Counted from the first letter of the stretch, positions 17,611 through 26,560 are shown. The stretch: 64,000 nt of DNA from JABDMH01 sp965223215 (GCA_965223215.1 CBDCVZ010000010.1:4464001-4528000); one strand, 5' to 3'. Made by a program: numbers and translations. Notes: generated by a model from the letters alone, not told the origin.

Positions 17611-18662
17611 TAAATTTGCTCAAGAACTTCGACGATTTTGAGCCCTGCTGTACCGTCGCCCAAAGACCTCAAATTAGAAGTGGGTCGATCTAAATTCATT
17701 ATGGCATCAGCGATCTTTGCTTTATGGGGTCCAGCAATAATGTGCCATCCCTCTTCAACCGTTTCCATCCACTCGGTCTGCTTATCAATGATGACTGCTT
17801 GAATTCTGTGATAGTAGCATTCCTTGATAATTCCCCCTGAATCTGTTAGCACAAACTCCGCATTGCGAATCATATTCTGCGTATCCCAATATCCAATTGG
17901 CTGGGATAAAATTATCTGACTTCGTTCTATTATTGATTCTAGATCGTATTTTTTGATTACGGCTTGAGTACGTGGGTGGGCTGCAAAAAAAATTGGGAGC
18001 TCTATTTCCGCAGCAGCCTCCAATATCGCTCTGAGATTGCATTCTTCATCAGTATTGGCTGCCCGGTGACAAGACATAAATACATATCTGCTAGGCAATT
18101 GAAATCTAGCTTTGAATGCATTTGATTGCTCATAGGAAGCATCTATCAGCAAGTCGAGAGTGATGTCTCCCGTTAGATAGACATTGTCAATAATTCCCTG
18201 GGATGCAAGATTCCTAAGACCTGTTATAGTGGGTGTAAAATAGTAATCAGAGATTGAATCAGTGATCAATTTATTGATCTCTTCCGGGATACTTTTATCA
18301 AACTCCCTCAATCCCGCCTCTATGTGAGCTAATGGTATGTTTCGCTTTTTTGCAGCAATGGCTCCAGCTGCTGTAGTATTGGTATCACCAAATACAACGA
18401 CTAAATCCGGCATCTCCTCCTGGATCACTTCGTCCAATTTGATTAGGCATTCTCCAATCTGCCTATTTGGTTCTGCAGATCCAATACCTAAATTATAAGT
18501 AGGTAGCCTCACGTCGAGCTCCTCAAAAAATCGACCTGATAGTGATTCATCATAGTGTTGACCGGAGTGGACGATTACTTCCTTCAGTCGATCACTTGCT
18601 GCAAGAGCTTTGGATAGAGCCGCAGATTTCATAAAATGTGGCCTTGCTCCTACAACGGTCAT
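17610..18662 (-). CDS. wecB: UDP-GlcNAc 2-epimerase, non-hydrolysing (first copy)
   Basis: 350 residues from ATG 18662; a GTG at 18725 would extend the protein but would put 21 atypical residues before the conserved MTVVGARPHFMK start. Hallmarks are HSGQHYD, VFGDTNTTAAGA, HIEAGLREFDKSIPEE and LTDSGGI. The enzyme interconverts UDP-GlcNAc and UDP-ManNAc or a related 2-acetamido sugar. It lies 20 bases after the upstream glycosyltransferase and abuts the PIG-L gene. A second, more WbpI-like copy is at 45184; the two probably serve different sugars. Confidence 0.88.
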   Translation of the reverse strand: MTVVGARPHFMKSAALSKALAASDRLKEVIVHSGQHYDESLSGRFFEELDVRLPTYNLGIGSAEPNRQIGECLIKLDEVIQEEMPDLVVVFGDTNTTAAGAIAAKKRNIPLAHIEAGLREFDKSIPEEINKLITDSISDYYFTPTITGLRNLASQGIIDNVYLTGDITLDLLIDASYEQSNAFKARFQLPSRYVFMSCHRAANTDEECNLRAILEAAAEIELPIFFAAHPRTQAVIKKYDLESIIERSQIILSQPIGYWDTQNMIRNAEFVLTDSGGIIKECYYHRIQAVIIDKQTEWMETVEEGWHIIAGPHKAKIADAIMNLDRPTSNLRSLGDGTAGLKIVEVLEQI

Positions 18663-18682
18663 GATTTTTTTCTGTCTCCCCA

Positions 18683-19939
18683 CTAACTTAAGGCGGCAAG
18701 CATTTGACTTACCCTTTGATTCCACCCATATTCGCGGGCCACCTTATCTTTATTAAGCGTCTGCTTTTTTTGACCTGTGCGTTTCCAATAATTGTAATGC
18801 TCCAATATAAATGTGGCCGCACGGTCACTATCTATTGGCGGCTCATAGGATACTACACCAGCATTGAGATCTTCCATTAGTGCCTCAAATTCTAGGTCGC
18901 GCACTCCAGAAACAAAAGCAAGAATTGGATTTCCAGATTCAATATATTCGAATAGTTTTCCAGTAAGGACTCCCGTCCATTCAGGTCTAGAAGATGTCAG
19001 CAACAATTGGATGTGCGATCTATTCTGCAGCTCCAATGTCTCGGTCCTGGTCAAATATTTTCTATTAATAAAAATGTCTGCTAGTCCTGTTTCTTCAGAC
19101 CACCTCCCAAACGTCATACCATCCTTTCCAGCATACTGAAATATAATATCCTCCTTTGATATGGAGCCCTTGGAGATTAATCTAGACAGTATTTCAAAGA
19201 AGTATCGTCCCTTACGAAAATTTTTAAACAGAGATCCCGTGTAACAGATTGTGAATTTTCCATCAGCCTCTACCTCCACTTCTCTCATTGCAACTCCGCG
19301 GAGAACAGCCACCGTCGGACGGTCATATTGTTTTAAATGCCTAGCTAGGCCATTAGAAACTGTTGTAACCAAATTTGCTTTTTTCAGTAGATGCTTCTCT
19401 ATTTTTTTCTGCAATCTGGGCAAATAAACATTGTTGTAGATCGGCTCGACCTGCAAATCCCTGAAGTCGGCGATCCACTTTATATCGGGATTCCTTAATT
19501 TTAGCAGGTAAGCAATAATGTGATCCGCATAGGGGGCAAAAGATGTATAAACGTGTGTGATGGCGTGCTTTCTAATAATACGCTGGGCTGTACGGAAGGC
19601 GCTTAAAATATACCATAAGCCTCCTTCTCCAATCAAAACATTAAACGGAATTGTCTTTTGCAATTTAAGAAACCGCTGGATGAAAACATGCGATTTCGAT
19701 TTTTCTGAAAAGTGGCCACTTTTGCGGAAGTATGAAAATATGGTGCGGAAATCAAAAGTACGTATTGCAAACTGTCTAAAATTAGTAGGAACTGACAGGG
19801 CCTCATTATCCATCCGATTACGGTTGTCAGTTGTGAGGAGATAAACTTCGTCAAATTGTTTAGCCAATTCCACTGACATATAATAATTTCGATAAACGCC
19901 TGCTGATCTAATGGGAGGGTAATAATAATGCACCAACAA
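18683..19939 (-). CDS. Glycosyltransferase family 4-like
   Basis: 418 residues. The N-terminal LVHYYYPPIRSAGVYRNYY is typical of the first Rossmann domain of GT4 enzymes, IKWIADFRDL is a recurrent core segment, and LFEYIESGNPILAFV is the donor-binding C-terminal region. The reading frame contains no ATG before this motif: the first standard start is TTG 19939, and the open frame upstream (ending KKAKI) would fit a start a few codons earlier at a non-standard codon. The transferred sugar is unknown. Confidence 0.8.
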   Translation of the reverse strand: MLVHYYYPPIRSAGVYRNYYMSVELAKQFDEVYLLTTDNRNRMDNEALSVPTNFRQFAIRTFDFRTIFSYFRKSGHFSEKSKSHVFIQRFLKLQKTIPFNVLIGEGGLWYILSAFRTAQRIIRKHAITHVYTSFAPYADHIIAYLLKLRNPDIKWIADFRDLQVEPIYNNVYLPRLQKKIEKHLLKKANLVTTVSNGLARHLKQYDRPTVAVLRGVAMREVEVEADGKFTICYTGSLFKNFRKGRYFFEILSRLISKGSISKEDIIFQYAGKDGMTFGRWSEETGLADIFINRKYLTRTETLELQNRSHIQLLLTSSRPEWTGVLTGKLFEYIESGNPILAFVSGVRDLEFEALMEDLNAGVVSYEPPIDSDRAATFILEHYNYWKRTGQKKQTLNKDKVAREYGWNQRVSQMLAALS

Positions 19940-20010
19940 TATTTTCGCCTTCTTTTGGATTGAGGGTGCCGCTACTGAAATCCCAGTCTTAATTTGTTAC
20001 TAAAGCTCTG

Positions 20011-21180
20011 CTAAATACCTCTTGAAGCTGAATGAATTTCCTTGGGTAATTTGATCGGCGCCTTGATTCCGACTACTTGTCGAAGGATTGCAACAATTTC
20101 TCGTGCAATCTGCACATGATCGAAGGAATTCTCTGCAAATTGACGAGCTTGCAGCCCTAAGGCCCGCCGCTCCTCAGCCAATAAATTTATCATATGGGTC
20201 ATTGTTTGCACGAGCTCATTGACGTCCTTCATCGGTATTAAAAAGCCTGTCTTGCCATCTTGCACAATTTCTCGGCACCCGGGCACATCAGTGCCAATGA
20301 CCGGAATTGCCATGGCCATGGCTTCCATAATGCTTCGGGGCATGCCTTCTCGGTAGGTGGGCAACACCACACAATCAGTCTTTGATAGTAGAGGCCTAAT
20401 ATCTCTGACAAATCCATGGTATTCAATGGCCCCCTCGTTGACCCATTCTGCCAATCGTGTTTTAGAAATAGTTGAAGGATTGCCTTCATCTAAATCACCA
20501 ATCACCCAACAACGCACCCTCGGATAACGCTGCTTCAACTGTTTGGCAGCCTCCACAAATTCGACGATGCCTTTATCTATGAGCAACCTTCCTACAAAAG
20601 TAAAGACCAGATCCTTTCGCGGCGACAATAAGGTCGGGGGTACAAAGTACTGTAAGTCCAAACCGCAGCCACGTACCGCCTTGCCTTTGGGGGTCTTAAT
20701 AATGCCCGCCCGTCTAAAGGCTGCCAGATCATCTTGGTTTTCAAAAATAAGCTCACTGCATTGTCTTGCACTGACCTTGTAGAGCATTTTTACCATCACT
20801 TGGGTGATGCCTGGATTGATAAAAGCATATCCAAGGCCAGTTATAACCGATACCGATGATATCCCAGCCAAGCGCGCTGCAAGTGACCCAAAAACATTCG
20901 GTTTATGGGTGTAGTGCAGGATGGCTTCTAAACCCAGCCGCTGATATTTATGATATAATTCTGCGAGCAACAACAAATCCTTTACTGGATTCAGGCCATT
21001 GCGATGCAGAAAACGAATTGGCACGTGCCGTACAGATGAGTATTTCTCTTTGTACACCAAAAATTCATCCACTGGAGCAATCACAAAGACTTCAAAACCC
21101 TGCCTCAATAATTCTTCGACGACATTCAATCGAAATTTATAGATATTCCAAGTCGTATTAGCTACTATGCCAATTTTCAT
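20011..21180 (-). CDS. Glycosyltransferase family 4
   Basis: 389 residues with a two-domain GT-B fold. MKIGIVANTTWNIYKFR opens the first domain, HYTHKPNVFG and VITGLGYAF are typical of WbtD/WbpH-type enzymes that act on undecaprenyl-linked sugars, and EGMPRSIMEAMAMAIPVIG is the E-x7-E donor-binding motif (about residues 290-310). The start overlaps the stop of the upstream gene as ATGA, which indicates translational coupling. It is likely an early-acting transferase in repeat-unit assembly; this is inferred. Confidence 0.85.
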   Translation of the reverse strand: MKIGIVANTTWNIYKFRLNVVEELLRQGFEVFVIAPVDEFLVYKEKYSSVRHVPIRFLHRNGLNPVKDLLLLAELYHKYQRLGLEAILHYTHKPNVFGSLAARLAGISSVSVITGLGYAFINPGITQVMVKMLYKVSARQCSELIFENQDDLAAFRRAGIIKTPKGKAVRGCGLDLQYFVPPTLLSPRKDLVFTFVGRLLIDKGIVEFVEAAKQLKQRYPRVRCWVIGDLDEGNPSTISKTRLAEWVNEGAIEYHGFVRDIRPLLSKTDCVVLPTYREGMPRSIMEAMAMAIPVIGTDVPGCREIVQDGKTGFLIPMKDVNELVQTMTHMINLLAEERRALGLQARQFAENSFDHVQIAREIVAILRQVVGIKAPIKLPKEIHSASRGI

Positions 21181-22049
21181 CTATTTACTTGAATAGCTAA
21201 CGCTCTCTTGAATGAATAGTAGATTCTTTTCATTAAAACAATTCCATTATTAATCAATCTTCTGCCGGTGACCCCTAGCTCCTGAGCTAGAGAGTATCGT
21301 TCTGGTATACCCAGCTCTGTAAAAGCAGCAATTTTGGAGACACTGGCATGCCATCGAACGGGAGTGCGATTCTGCAGATTCCTCTGGTGAATGATCACGA
21401 CCCATAGTGGTCTGGAGATCGAAATACGCGGACTAAAATCAGCCCATTCCTCGTGCATTTTGACCAGTATGGTCTCAAGCTGAGTGAAGGGTTCGAACAA
21501 TGATAAGAATGGATTGTTTGACAAATGTTCTGGCACAACACTGAGTGTCCTGGGGTTTACATAATAGCCGTTCGTAGCATCGATAATCGTTTTTTCCGTT
21601 AGTGCAGCTGCCTTTTGCTGAACCTCCTGTACGAATTCGTGATGAAGGCAATCGTCGTTGTCTAGCCTGGTAGTTAGTATAAATTTAGGGAGCCCATCTG
21701 CATCTTCGGAGCAGATGGTATTAATTTTTGCTTTGATCTTATCTAACCATCCTTCAAAGCCGCGACTCAACACAAGGTGTATTTGCACATCTTTTTTTAT
21801 CAATCGTAAAAGGTGAGATCTGTGCTTCTGGTCTGTTCTCTCATCCATTAAAAGAATCCAGTGAAAGCATCGATTGGTCTGGCTTCGTACACTCTGCAAA
21901 CAGTATTTCTCAAATAGTAAAAATCTATTTCGATACCATTCGGCAGATAGGGTTGCTTGATTAGTTTTATCTCTTTGCCACTTTGATGAACGGAGATCAA
22001 AACGTGTGAGAATAACGTGCTTGAACTTGTTGGCTGGACTAGGTGTCAC
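21177..22049 (-). CDS. Putative rhamnosyl transferase family protein
   Basis: 290 residues from GTG 22049, which lies within the end of the upstream gene (11-base overlap). KHVILTRFDLRSS at the N-terminus, CFHWILLMDERT, and the metal-binding TTRLDNDDCLHHEFV match the family labelled putative rhamnosyl transferase (PF11316 as I recall it). The rhamnosyl specificity is a family label, not something the sequence proves; no dTDP-rhamnose genes are present in the window. Confidence 0.75.
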   Translation of the reverse strand: MTPSPANKFKHVILTRFDLRSSKWQRDKTNQATLSAEWYRNRFLLFEKYCLQSVRSQTNRCFHWILLMDERTDQKHRSHLLRLIKKDVQIHLVLSRGFEGWLDKIKAKINTICSEDADGLPKFILTTRLDNDDCLHHEFVQEVQQKAAALTEKTIIDATNGYYVNPRTLSVVPEHLSNNPFLSLFEPFTQLETILVKMHEEWADFSPRISISRPLWVVIIHQRNLQNRTPVRWHASVSKIAAFTELGIPERYSLAQELGVTGRRLINNGIVLMKRIYYSFKRALAIQVNR

Positions 22050-23112
22050 GTGTATGCTCCATCAGTTGGGTACGTAGTGACTTAATATCCCCTTCTTCGG
22101 ACAGGGGTATGATCAAAAGTACATCCTCTTCATCCACAATCATTAGGTCCTGCACTTTGCTTAGAACGACCTTCTTACCGGACTTGGTTTTTACAAGATT
22201 CCTCTCGCTTTCAATGGCCATGACTACACCATCGATCACCACATTTGGCTTACCCGCTGACGACAGGTGATCATAAACACTCCCCCAGGTACCCAAATCG
22301 CTCCATCCAAAATCTGCCGGATAGCAATACACGTTCTTGGCCTGCTCCATGATGGCGTAGTCAATCGAAATATTAGGAGTTTGGGGATAATATTCAGCCA
22401 AAAATGCAGCTTCTTGATCGGTATTATACTCCTCCGCGCCCTTTACCAAAAGAACAAAGATTTCTTCGGCATGATCGGCAAAAGCAGCGAGGATGGTCTT
22501 TACCGAAAAGAGGAATAGGCCACTATTCCACATGTAGTTGCCGGAAGTAAGATAGCCCTCCGCTGTAGCCAGATCAGGCTTTTCCTTAAAGGCAGCAGCT
22601 TCACAGATCGGGGTACTGCTCTTTAGCTTGCCCCCCAGTTCAATATACCCATACCCCGTATCGGGTCGATGAGGTTTCATTCCTAAGGTCAAGATGTGAT
22701 CACCTGCAGCGGTAAAGGCCAGGCCTTCGCGGATGACCTCTGCGAAGGCTTCCTCGTCCTTAATGAAATGGTCGGAAGGGGCTATCACCAGGTTCGCATC
22801 GGGATCCAAGTCATAAATCTTAAAGGCCGCATAAGCGATGCAGGGGGCGGTATTGTTTCGGGAGGGCTCCCCCATGATCTGCTGATCACTCAGTTCTGGC
22901 AGATGTTCTCTGACGAGCTGGGTGTACTTTCGGTTGGTCACCACAAAGATCTTTTCGGCATCGGTGACTTTTAGAAATCGCTCAAAGGTGAGGCGTAGCA
23001 GTGATTTGCCGATGCCCAAAATATCCAAAAACTGCTTGGGTTTTTCCTCGCGACTGGCGGGCCAAAAGCGTGAACCTACCCCTCCTGCCATGATGACTAT
23101 GTAGTTATTCAT
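22039..23112 (-). CDS. manC: Mannose-1-phosphate guanylyltransferase
   Basis: 357 residues. The signature MAGGVGSRFWPASREEKPKQ is the GTP-binding and catalytic loop of GDP-mannose pyrophosphorylase, and PSDHFIKD and EKPDLATAEGYL are conserved downstream. The protein lacks the C-terminal phosphomannose isomerase domain found in longer bifunctional members. It makes GDP-mannose, the donor for mannosyl units or a precursor of GDP-fucose-type sugars. It is the last locus gene before the repeat-rich insertion at 23.1-25.8 kb. Confidence 0.92.
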   Translation of the reverse strand: MNNYIVIMAGGVGSRFWPASREEKPKQFLDILGIGKSLLRLTFERFLKVTDAEKIFVVTNRKYTQLVREHLPELSDQQIMGEPSRNNTAPCIAYAAFKIYDLDPDANLVIAPSDHFIKDEEAFAEVIREGLAFTAAGDHILTLGMKPHRPDTGYGYIELGGKLKSSTPICEAAAFKEKPDLATAEGYLTSGNYMWNSGLFLFSVKTILAAFADHAEEIFVLLVKGAEEYNTDQEAAFLAEYYPQTPNISIDYAIMEQAKNVYCYPADFGWSDLGTWGSVYDHLSSAGKPNVVIDGVVMAIESERNLVKTKSGKKVVLSKVQDLMIVDEEDVLLIIPLSEEGDIKSLRTQLMEHTRDT

Positions 23113-23137
23113 ATTGTTTATCTAATTCTCTCGTCAA

Positions 23138-23468
23138 GGTTTCTCGCAAAGGGTTTCTCGCAAAGGCGCTAAGCTCGCAAAGTTCTCCTTAATTTTATTT
23201 CCTGCATCAATACACTCTCTGCGCTCTCTGCGGCTCTGCAAGAAATAAACTCAGTTAGGGTCTCTGGCAAAGGCGCAAAGGCCGCAAAGATTCCCTCAAA
23301 ATTATTTCCTGCACCAATACCCTCTCTGCGTACTCCGCGGCTCTGCGAGAAATAAACTAGTCTCTCGCAAAGGCGCTAAGCTCGCAAAGGTCTTCTCCAA
23401 TTTTATTTCCAGCATTAATACCCTCTCTGCGCTCTCTGCGACTCGGCGAGTCGGCGAGAAATAAACTC
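23138..23468. repeat. CTCGCAAAGG repeat array A (three units plus a fragment)
   Basis: This fills the 368-base gap between manC and the ATPase gene. Three near-identical units of about 100 bases lie at 23154-23251, 23261-23357 and 23361-23468, preceded by a short fragment. Each runs from TCTCGCAAAGGCGCTAAG, through an AT-rich middle with TTATTTCCTGCATCAATACC, to GCGGCTCTGCGAGAAATAAA. The two ends are imperfect inverted repeats of one another. The array ends 12 bases from the stop codon of the ATPase gene. No coding potential is claimed. Confidence 0.9.
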
Positions 23469-23480
23469 ATAAGCGTCATA

Positions 23481-24677
23481 CTAGTTTATTAGAAATTCTG
23501 AGCCTTGAATTACATCAATTTTCTTACCCTCAACCTCAAATTCGTCGTTTTGGTTATAGGTCACGATGACCCCTCGGTCAAGTCCAAAAAATGACAACGC
23601 TTCAATGAGGCCATAAACTTCGCGCTGGTAGTTTTCTTTGGTAAGTTGATAAGTCACCTGGTAACAATGGAGTTTCTGATCTGATGATTGAACAATGAAG
23701 TCACACTCCCCCTGATTATGAAAATAAGTTATCCTCTTAGATTTTCTTCTCAAGTGAAGAAACACGACATTTTCAAAAATGCGTCCTTTATCTTTGGTTA
23801 ACTGGTGGGTATTAGCCAACACCATTCCCTGATCTACACTGTAGATCTTCTTAGGATTCACCATTTGTTTTCTAGCACTGTGCTCAAATTTTGGCACCAC
23901 ATAAAATAGGTAGGCATTCTCCAAATATGATATGAAGGTTGAAACAGTATTAGGTGACCCCACCTGGATCAACTCTGCCAATCTACGCACACTATAGGGT
24001 CTGGCGATGTTGTTTATTAGATAGTTCGCCAATTGCTTGAAGGCAAAAGTTGATCGAATTTGAAAACGTGCGATAATATCTCTTTCGAGGATATCTATGA
24101 AAAGCTGTTGCAAAATCAATGGATTGCGTTGCTTGATATATTGGGGGAAACCTCCCATCTTCAAAAAGAGGCCAAGGCTTTTGGTTTCAGCCTCAAGTGT
24201 CAAAGCACCCAAGAATTCGGCGTAGGAATATGGGAATAATTCATGTGATAAATGTCTGCCAGTCAAGACACTGGCAAATTCTCCACTAAGCATGGTCGCA
24301 TTTGATCCGGTCAGGTAAAGGGCACGACCTTTCTCGGTTTGATATCTGATGTACGTCTCCCACCCACTCACCTGCTGAATTTCATCAAACATAAATAATG
24401 CATTCGGAGCCAATTGTTCTAGACGAAAGAAGTCATCCGTTGTAAACTCTAAGAGTCTGGGATCATCAAAGTGCAGATATAGGTACTGATCACGGTTCTT
24501 CTGGTAGATCATACGGAGAAGGGTGCTCTTACCACTTCTTCTTACTCCCGTAACAATGGTTGCAAACCCCTGCAACTCGGCTAGCTCTGCAATGGCATCT
24601 CGGTGACTAAAACGCTGATCTTTAAGCAGTTGAAGTTCCTGAGATCGCACCACTGCCTGTATTTCATCCTTTATCAT
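23481..24677 (-). CDS. AAA ATPase with DUF4143 domain
   Basis: 398 residues. Walker A is GVRRSGKST (about 44-52) and Walker B is FMFDEIQ (about 95-101), as in the AAA_14 family. The C-terminal half is the DUF4143 domain, ending with a GECDFIV segment and a CYQVTY segment resembling a PD-(D/E)XK nuclease core (about 320-345). These proteins are very common in Bacteroidota and archaea; their role is unknown, with proposals including toxin-like or DNA-related functions. The gene is bracketed by repeat arrays A and B and has a promoter-like region of its own, so it appears to be an independent insertion in the polysaccharide locus. Confidence 0.88.
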   Translation of the reverse strand: MIKDEIQAVVRSQELQLLKDQRFSHRDAIAELAELQGFATIVTGVRRSGKSTLLRMIYQKNRDQYLYLHFDDPRLLEFTTDDFFRLEQLAPNALFMFDEIQQVSGWETYIRYQTEKGRALYLTGSNATMLSGEFASVLTGRHLSHELFPYSYAEFLGALTLEAETKSLGLFLKMGGFPQYIKQRNPLILQQLFIDILERDIIARFQIRSTFAFKQLANYLINNIARPYSVRRLAELIQVGSPNTVSTFISYLENAYLFYVVPKFEHSARKQMVNPKKIYSVDQGMVLANTHQLTKDKGRIFENVVFLHLRRKSKRITYFHNQGECDFIVQSSDQKLHCYQVTYQLTKENYQREVYGLIEALSFFGLDRGVIVTYNQNDEFEVEGKKIDVIQGSEFLIN

Positions 24678-24730
24678 ACAAAGTGTCCATTACAAATATA
24701 CACTTTTGTTCATTGCTAATGCACACTTTG
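24678..24730 (-). promoter_or_regulatory. Promoter region of the ATPase gene with inverted AAAGTGT boxes
   Basis: On the minus strand TATATTTG (24700-24693) matches the TAnnTTTG -7 element and would give a very short leader before ATG 24677. It is bracketed by ACAAAGTGT (24678-24686) and ACACTTTTGT (24700-24709), which are inverted repeats with one inserted base. A third ACACTTTG box is at 24723-24730. No clear -33 element is seen. Confidence 0.4.
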
Positions 24731-24754
24731 GATTCACTATGAACTCAATCTCTG

Positions 24755-25122
24755 AATCTCGCAAAGGCGCTCAAGGGTCTCTCGCAAAAGCGCAAAGTTC
24801 TTCCATAATTTTATTTCCTGCATCAATACCCTCTCTGCGCTCTTCCGCGGCTCTGCGAGAAATAAACTTAATCAGGGTCTCTCGCAAAGGCGCTAAGCTC
24901 GCAAAGTTCTTCCTTAATTTTATTTCCTGCATCAATACCCTTCTCTGCGCTCTCTGCGGCTCTGCGAGAAATAAACTCAAGGAGGGTCTCTCGCAAAGGC
25001 GCAAAGCTCGCAAAGTTTTCCTCAATTTTATCTCCTGCAGCAACACCCCCCTCTGCGTACTCCGCGGCTCTGCGAGAAATTAAACTCAGTCACGGTTTCT
25101 CGCAAAGGCAGCTCTGTGTAGA
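24755..25122. repeat. CTCGCAAAGG repeat array B (three units plus end fragments)
   Basis: Full units lie at about 24778-24868, 24877-24978 and 24987-25088, with fragments of the left arm at 24755-24775 and 25095-25122. Sequence and orientation are the same as in array A. The array fills most of the 475-base gap between the ATPase and GxxExxY genes. The open frames across it on both strands are by-products of the repeat and are not annotated. Confidence 0.9.
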
Positions 25123-25152
25123 GAAACAATTTATGGTCGAGAAAATATTCAC

Positions 25153-25530
25153 TTACAACTTATTAACGATTCTCGTAATCCCATCCTTCAATAATGCCTC
25201 ATTGAAATTGATGAGCAATCCCAATTTGAGACCCGTTATTTTCAAATAAGTCAGTACTTGTTTTTTGTGTACATCCGCAATATGCTCTACGGATTTTAAT
25301 TCAATCAGTACCTTATTGTTCACGATAAGATCTGCTCTAAATCCCAATTCCATTCTTTGGTTTTTGTAAATCACTGGGATCGCCTCTTGGCGAGTGACAG
25401 ATAAATTGAGCGCTCTTAGATCAAAATATAGCAGCTCTTCATAGACCGACTCAAGTAGTCCCGGGCCCAGATTCTGATGCAGTTCAATACATGCTCCAAT
25501 AATAACCTGAGACAGTTCATTTTCATGCAT
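25153..25530 (-). CDS. GxxExxY protein (PD-(D/E)XK-like)
   Basis: 125 residues, the usual full length for the family. The defining GxxExxY motif is Gly24-Glu27-Tyr30 in LGPGLLESVYE. Asp67, Glu77 and Lys79 in FRADLIV and LIELKS fit the PD-(D/E)XK nuclease core that the family is assigned to. Biological role unknown; such genes often occur in several copies per genome. The gene sits between repeat arrays B and C, 30 and 18 bases from them, with no promoter motif I can name. Confidence 0.9.
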   Translation of the reverse strand: MHENELSQVIIGACIELHQNLGPGLLESVYEELLYFDLRALNLSVTRQEAIPVIYKNQRMELGFRADLIVNNKVLIELKSVEHIADVHKKQVLTYLKITGLKLGLLINFNEALLKDGITRIVNKL

Positions 25531-25548
25531 GGATCAACGCGTCTAATA

Positions 25549-25779
25549 AAGGGGCTCTTGCAAAGGGTCTCTCGCAAAGGGTTTCTCGCAAAGGCGCTAA
25601 GCTCGCAAAGGTCTTCTCCAATTTTATTGCCTGCATAAATACCCTCTCTGCGCTCTCCGCGGCTCTGCGAGAAATAAACTAGTCTCTCGCAAAGGCGCTA
25701 AGCTCGCAAAGCGTTTTTTCAATATTAATCCTGCATTAACACCCTCTCTCTGCGCTCTCCGCGGCTCTGCGAGAAATAC
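25549..25779. repeat. CTCGCAAAGG repeat array C (two units plus left-arm fragments)
   Basis: Two full units at about 25583-25680 and 25683-25779 follow two short left-arm fragments (25554-25582). Orientation is the same as in arrays A and B. The array ends 7 bases from the stop codon of the YdcF-like gene, so nearly the whole intergenic space is repeat. Confidence 0.9.
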
Positions 25780-25786
25780 CAAATTA

Positions 25787-26560
25787 TCATACTTTCACAA
25801 ACCACCGCTCGTACAGCATGCCGATGTACTCATGCATGGCTGCGTAAAAAAGATCAAAATTATCATTTGAGTAAAAATCCCCACGATGGGTAGGCTCTTC
25901 CTTGATCCTAAAATCCGCTGGTGCTGGGATGGGATCGAGACCGGCCTTCCTAAATATCCGCATGGCACGTGGCATATGAATGGCACTGGTTACTAAAATT
26001 AGTTTTTGAGCTCCCGCAAGTTTTTCTGCATAAGCCAGGGCTTCTTCTGCCGTATTGGTCGGATTAGGTAATCTATGAATCCGCGCTTCAAAAGCACCAA
26101 GGTTCATGGCTGCCTGAGCCATAATATCTGCCTGCGACATCAGTGAGTGCCTACCAAATCCTGAAAAGATCAAATAACTTTGTGGCAGCCATTGATGAAT
26201 CCGGAGGCCTTCCACTAATCTTCCCTTGGCACTGATAGATAATTGATCAATGGCTGGTAAATCCGGATCGGCAGTATGGCCACTGCCCAGCACTAGAACA
26301 TGCACTGAGTCGTTGAGGGTATGACTTGGTAAACTAGATTTCGTCAAGGGCAAATATTGGGATTCCAATCGCTGTCCAAGGGCCTGGGGGAGCGGATCTG
26401 TCACGGTCAAAACAAAGAACCCTATCATGAAGTATGCCAGCCACTTACTCGTCTTAGTTTTGTTGCGTAGCTGAAACCACAACATCAATAACATCAAAAC
26501 CACTAGGATATTAATGGGATCAATGATGAAATTGACGAAGGATCTCAGTATGGAAAGCAC
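25787..26560 (-). CDS. YdcF/ElyC/SanA family (DUF218) membrane protein
   Basis: 257 residues from GTG 26560, which shares one base with the TAG of the upstream gene. Two N-terminal membrane segments (about 9-25 and 36-55) are followed by the DUF218 domain: VHVLVLGSGH, a GLRIHQWLP stretch and LILVTSAIHMPRAMRIF. Relatives such as ElyC and SanA affect envelope integrity and lipid-carrier availability. Its place at the end of a polysaccharide gene run fits a role in envelope glycan handling; that is inference. Confidence 0.85.
   Translation of the reverse strand: MLSILRSFVNFIIDPINILVVLMLLMLWFQLRNKTKTSKWLAYFMIGFFVLTVTDPLPQALGQRLESQYLPLTKSSLPSHTLNDSVHVLVLGSGHTADPDLPAIDQLSISAKGRLVEGLRIHQWLPQSYLIFSGFGRHSLMSQADIMAQAAMNLGAFEARIHRLPNPTNTAEEALAYAEKLAGAQKLILVTSAIHMPRAMRIFRKAGLDPIPAPADFRIKEEPTHRGDFYSNDNFDLFYAAMHEYIGMLYERWFVKV

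Noticed and set aside
17610..18725. Longer epimerase start at GTG 18725
   Set aside because: It would place 21 atypical residues before the conserved start and overlap the upstream gene by 43 bases.
24706..25083. ORFs across repeat array B on both strands
   Set aside because: Their sequences are periodic translations of the repeat and match nothing; they are by-products of the array.
23138..25779. Possible CRISPR array
   Set aside because: Units are about 100 bases, nearly contiguous and similar along their whole length; there are no unique spacers of constant size and no cas genes.
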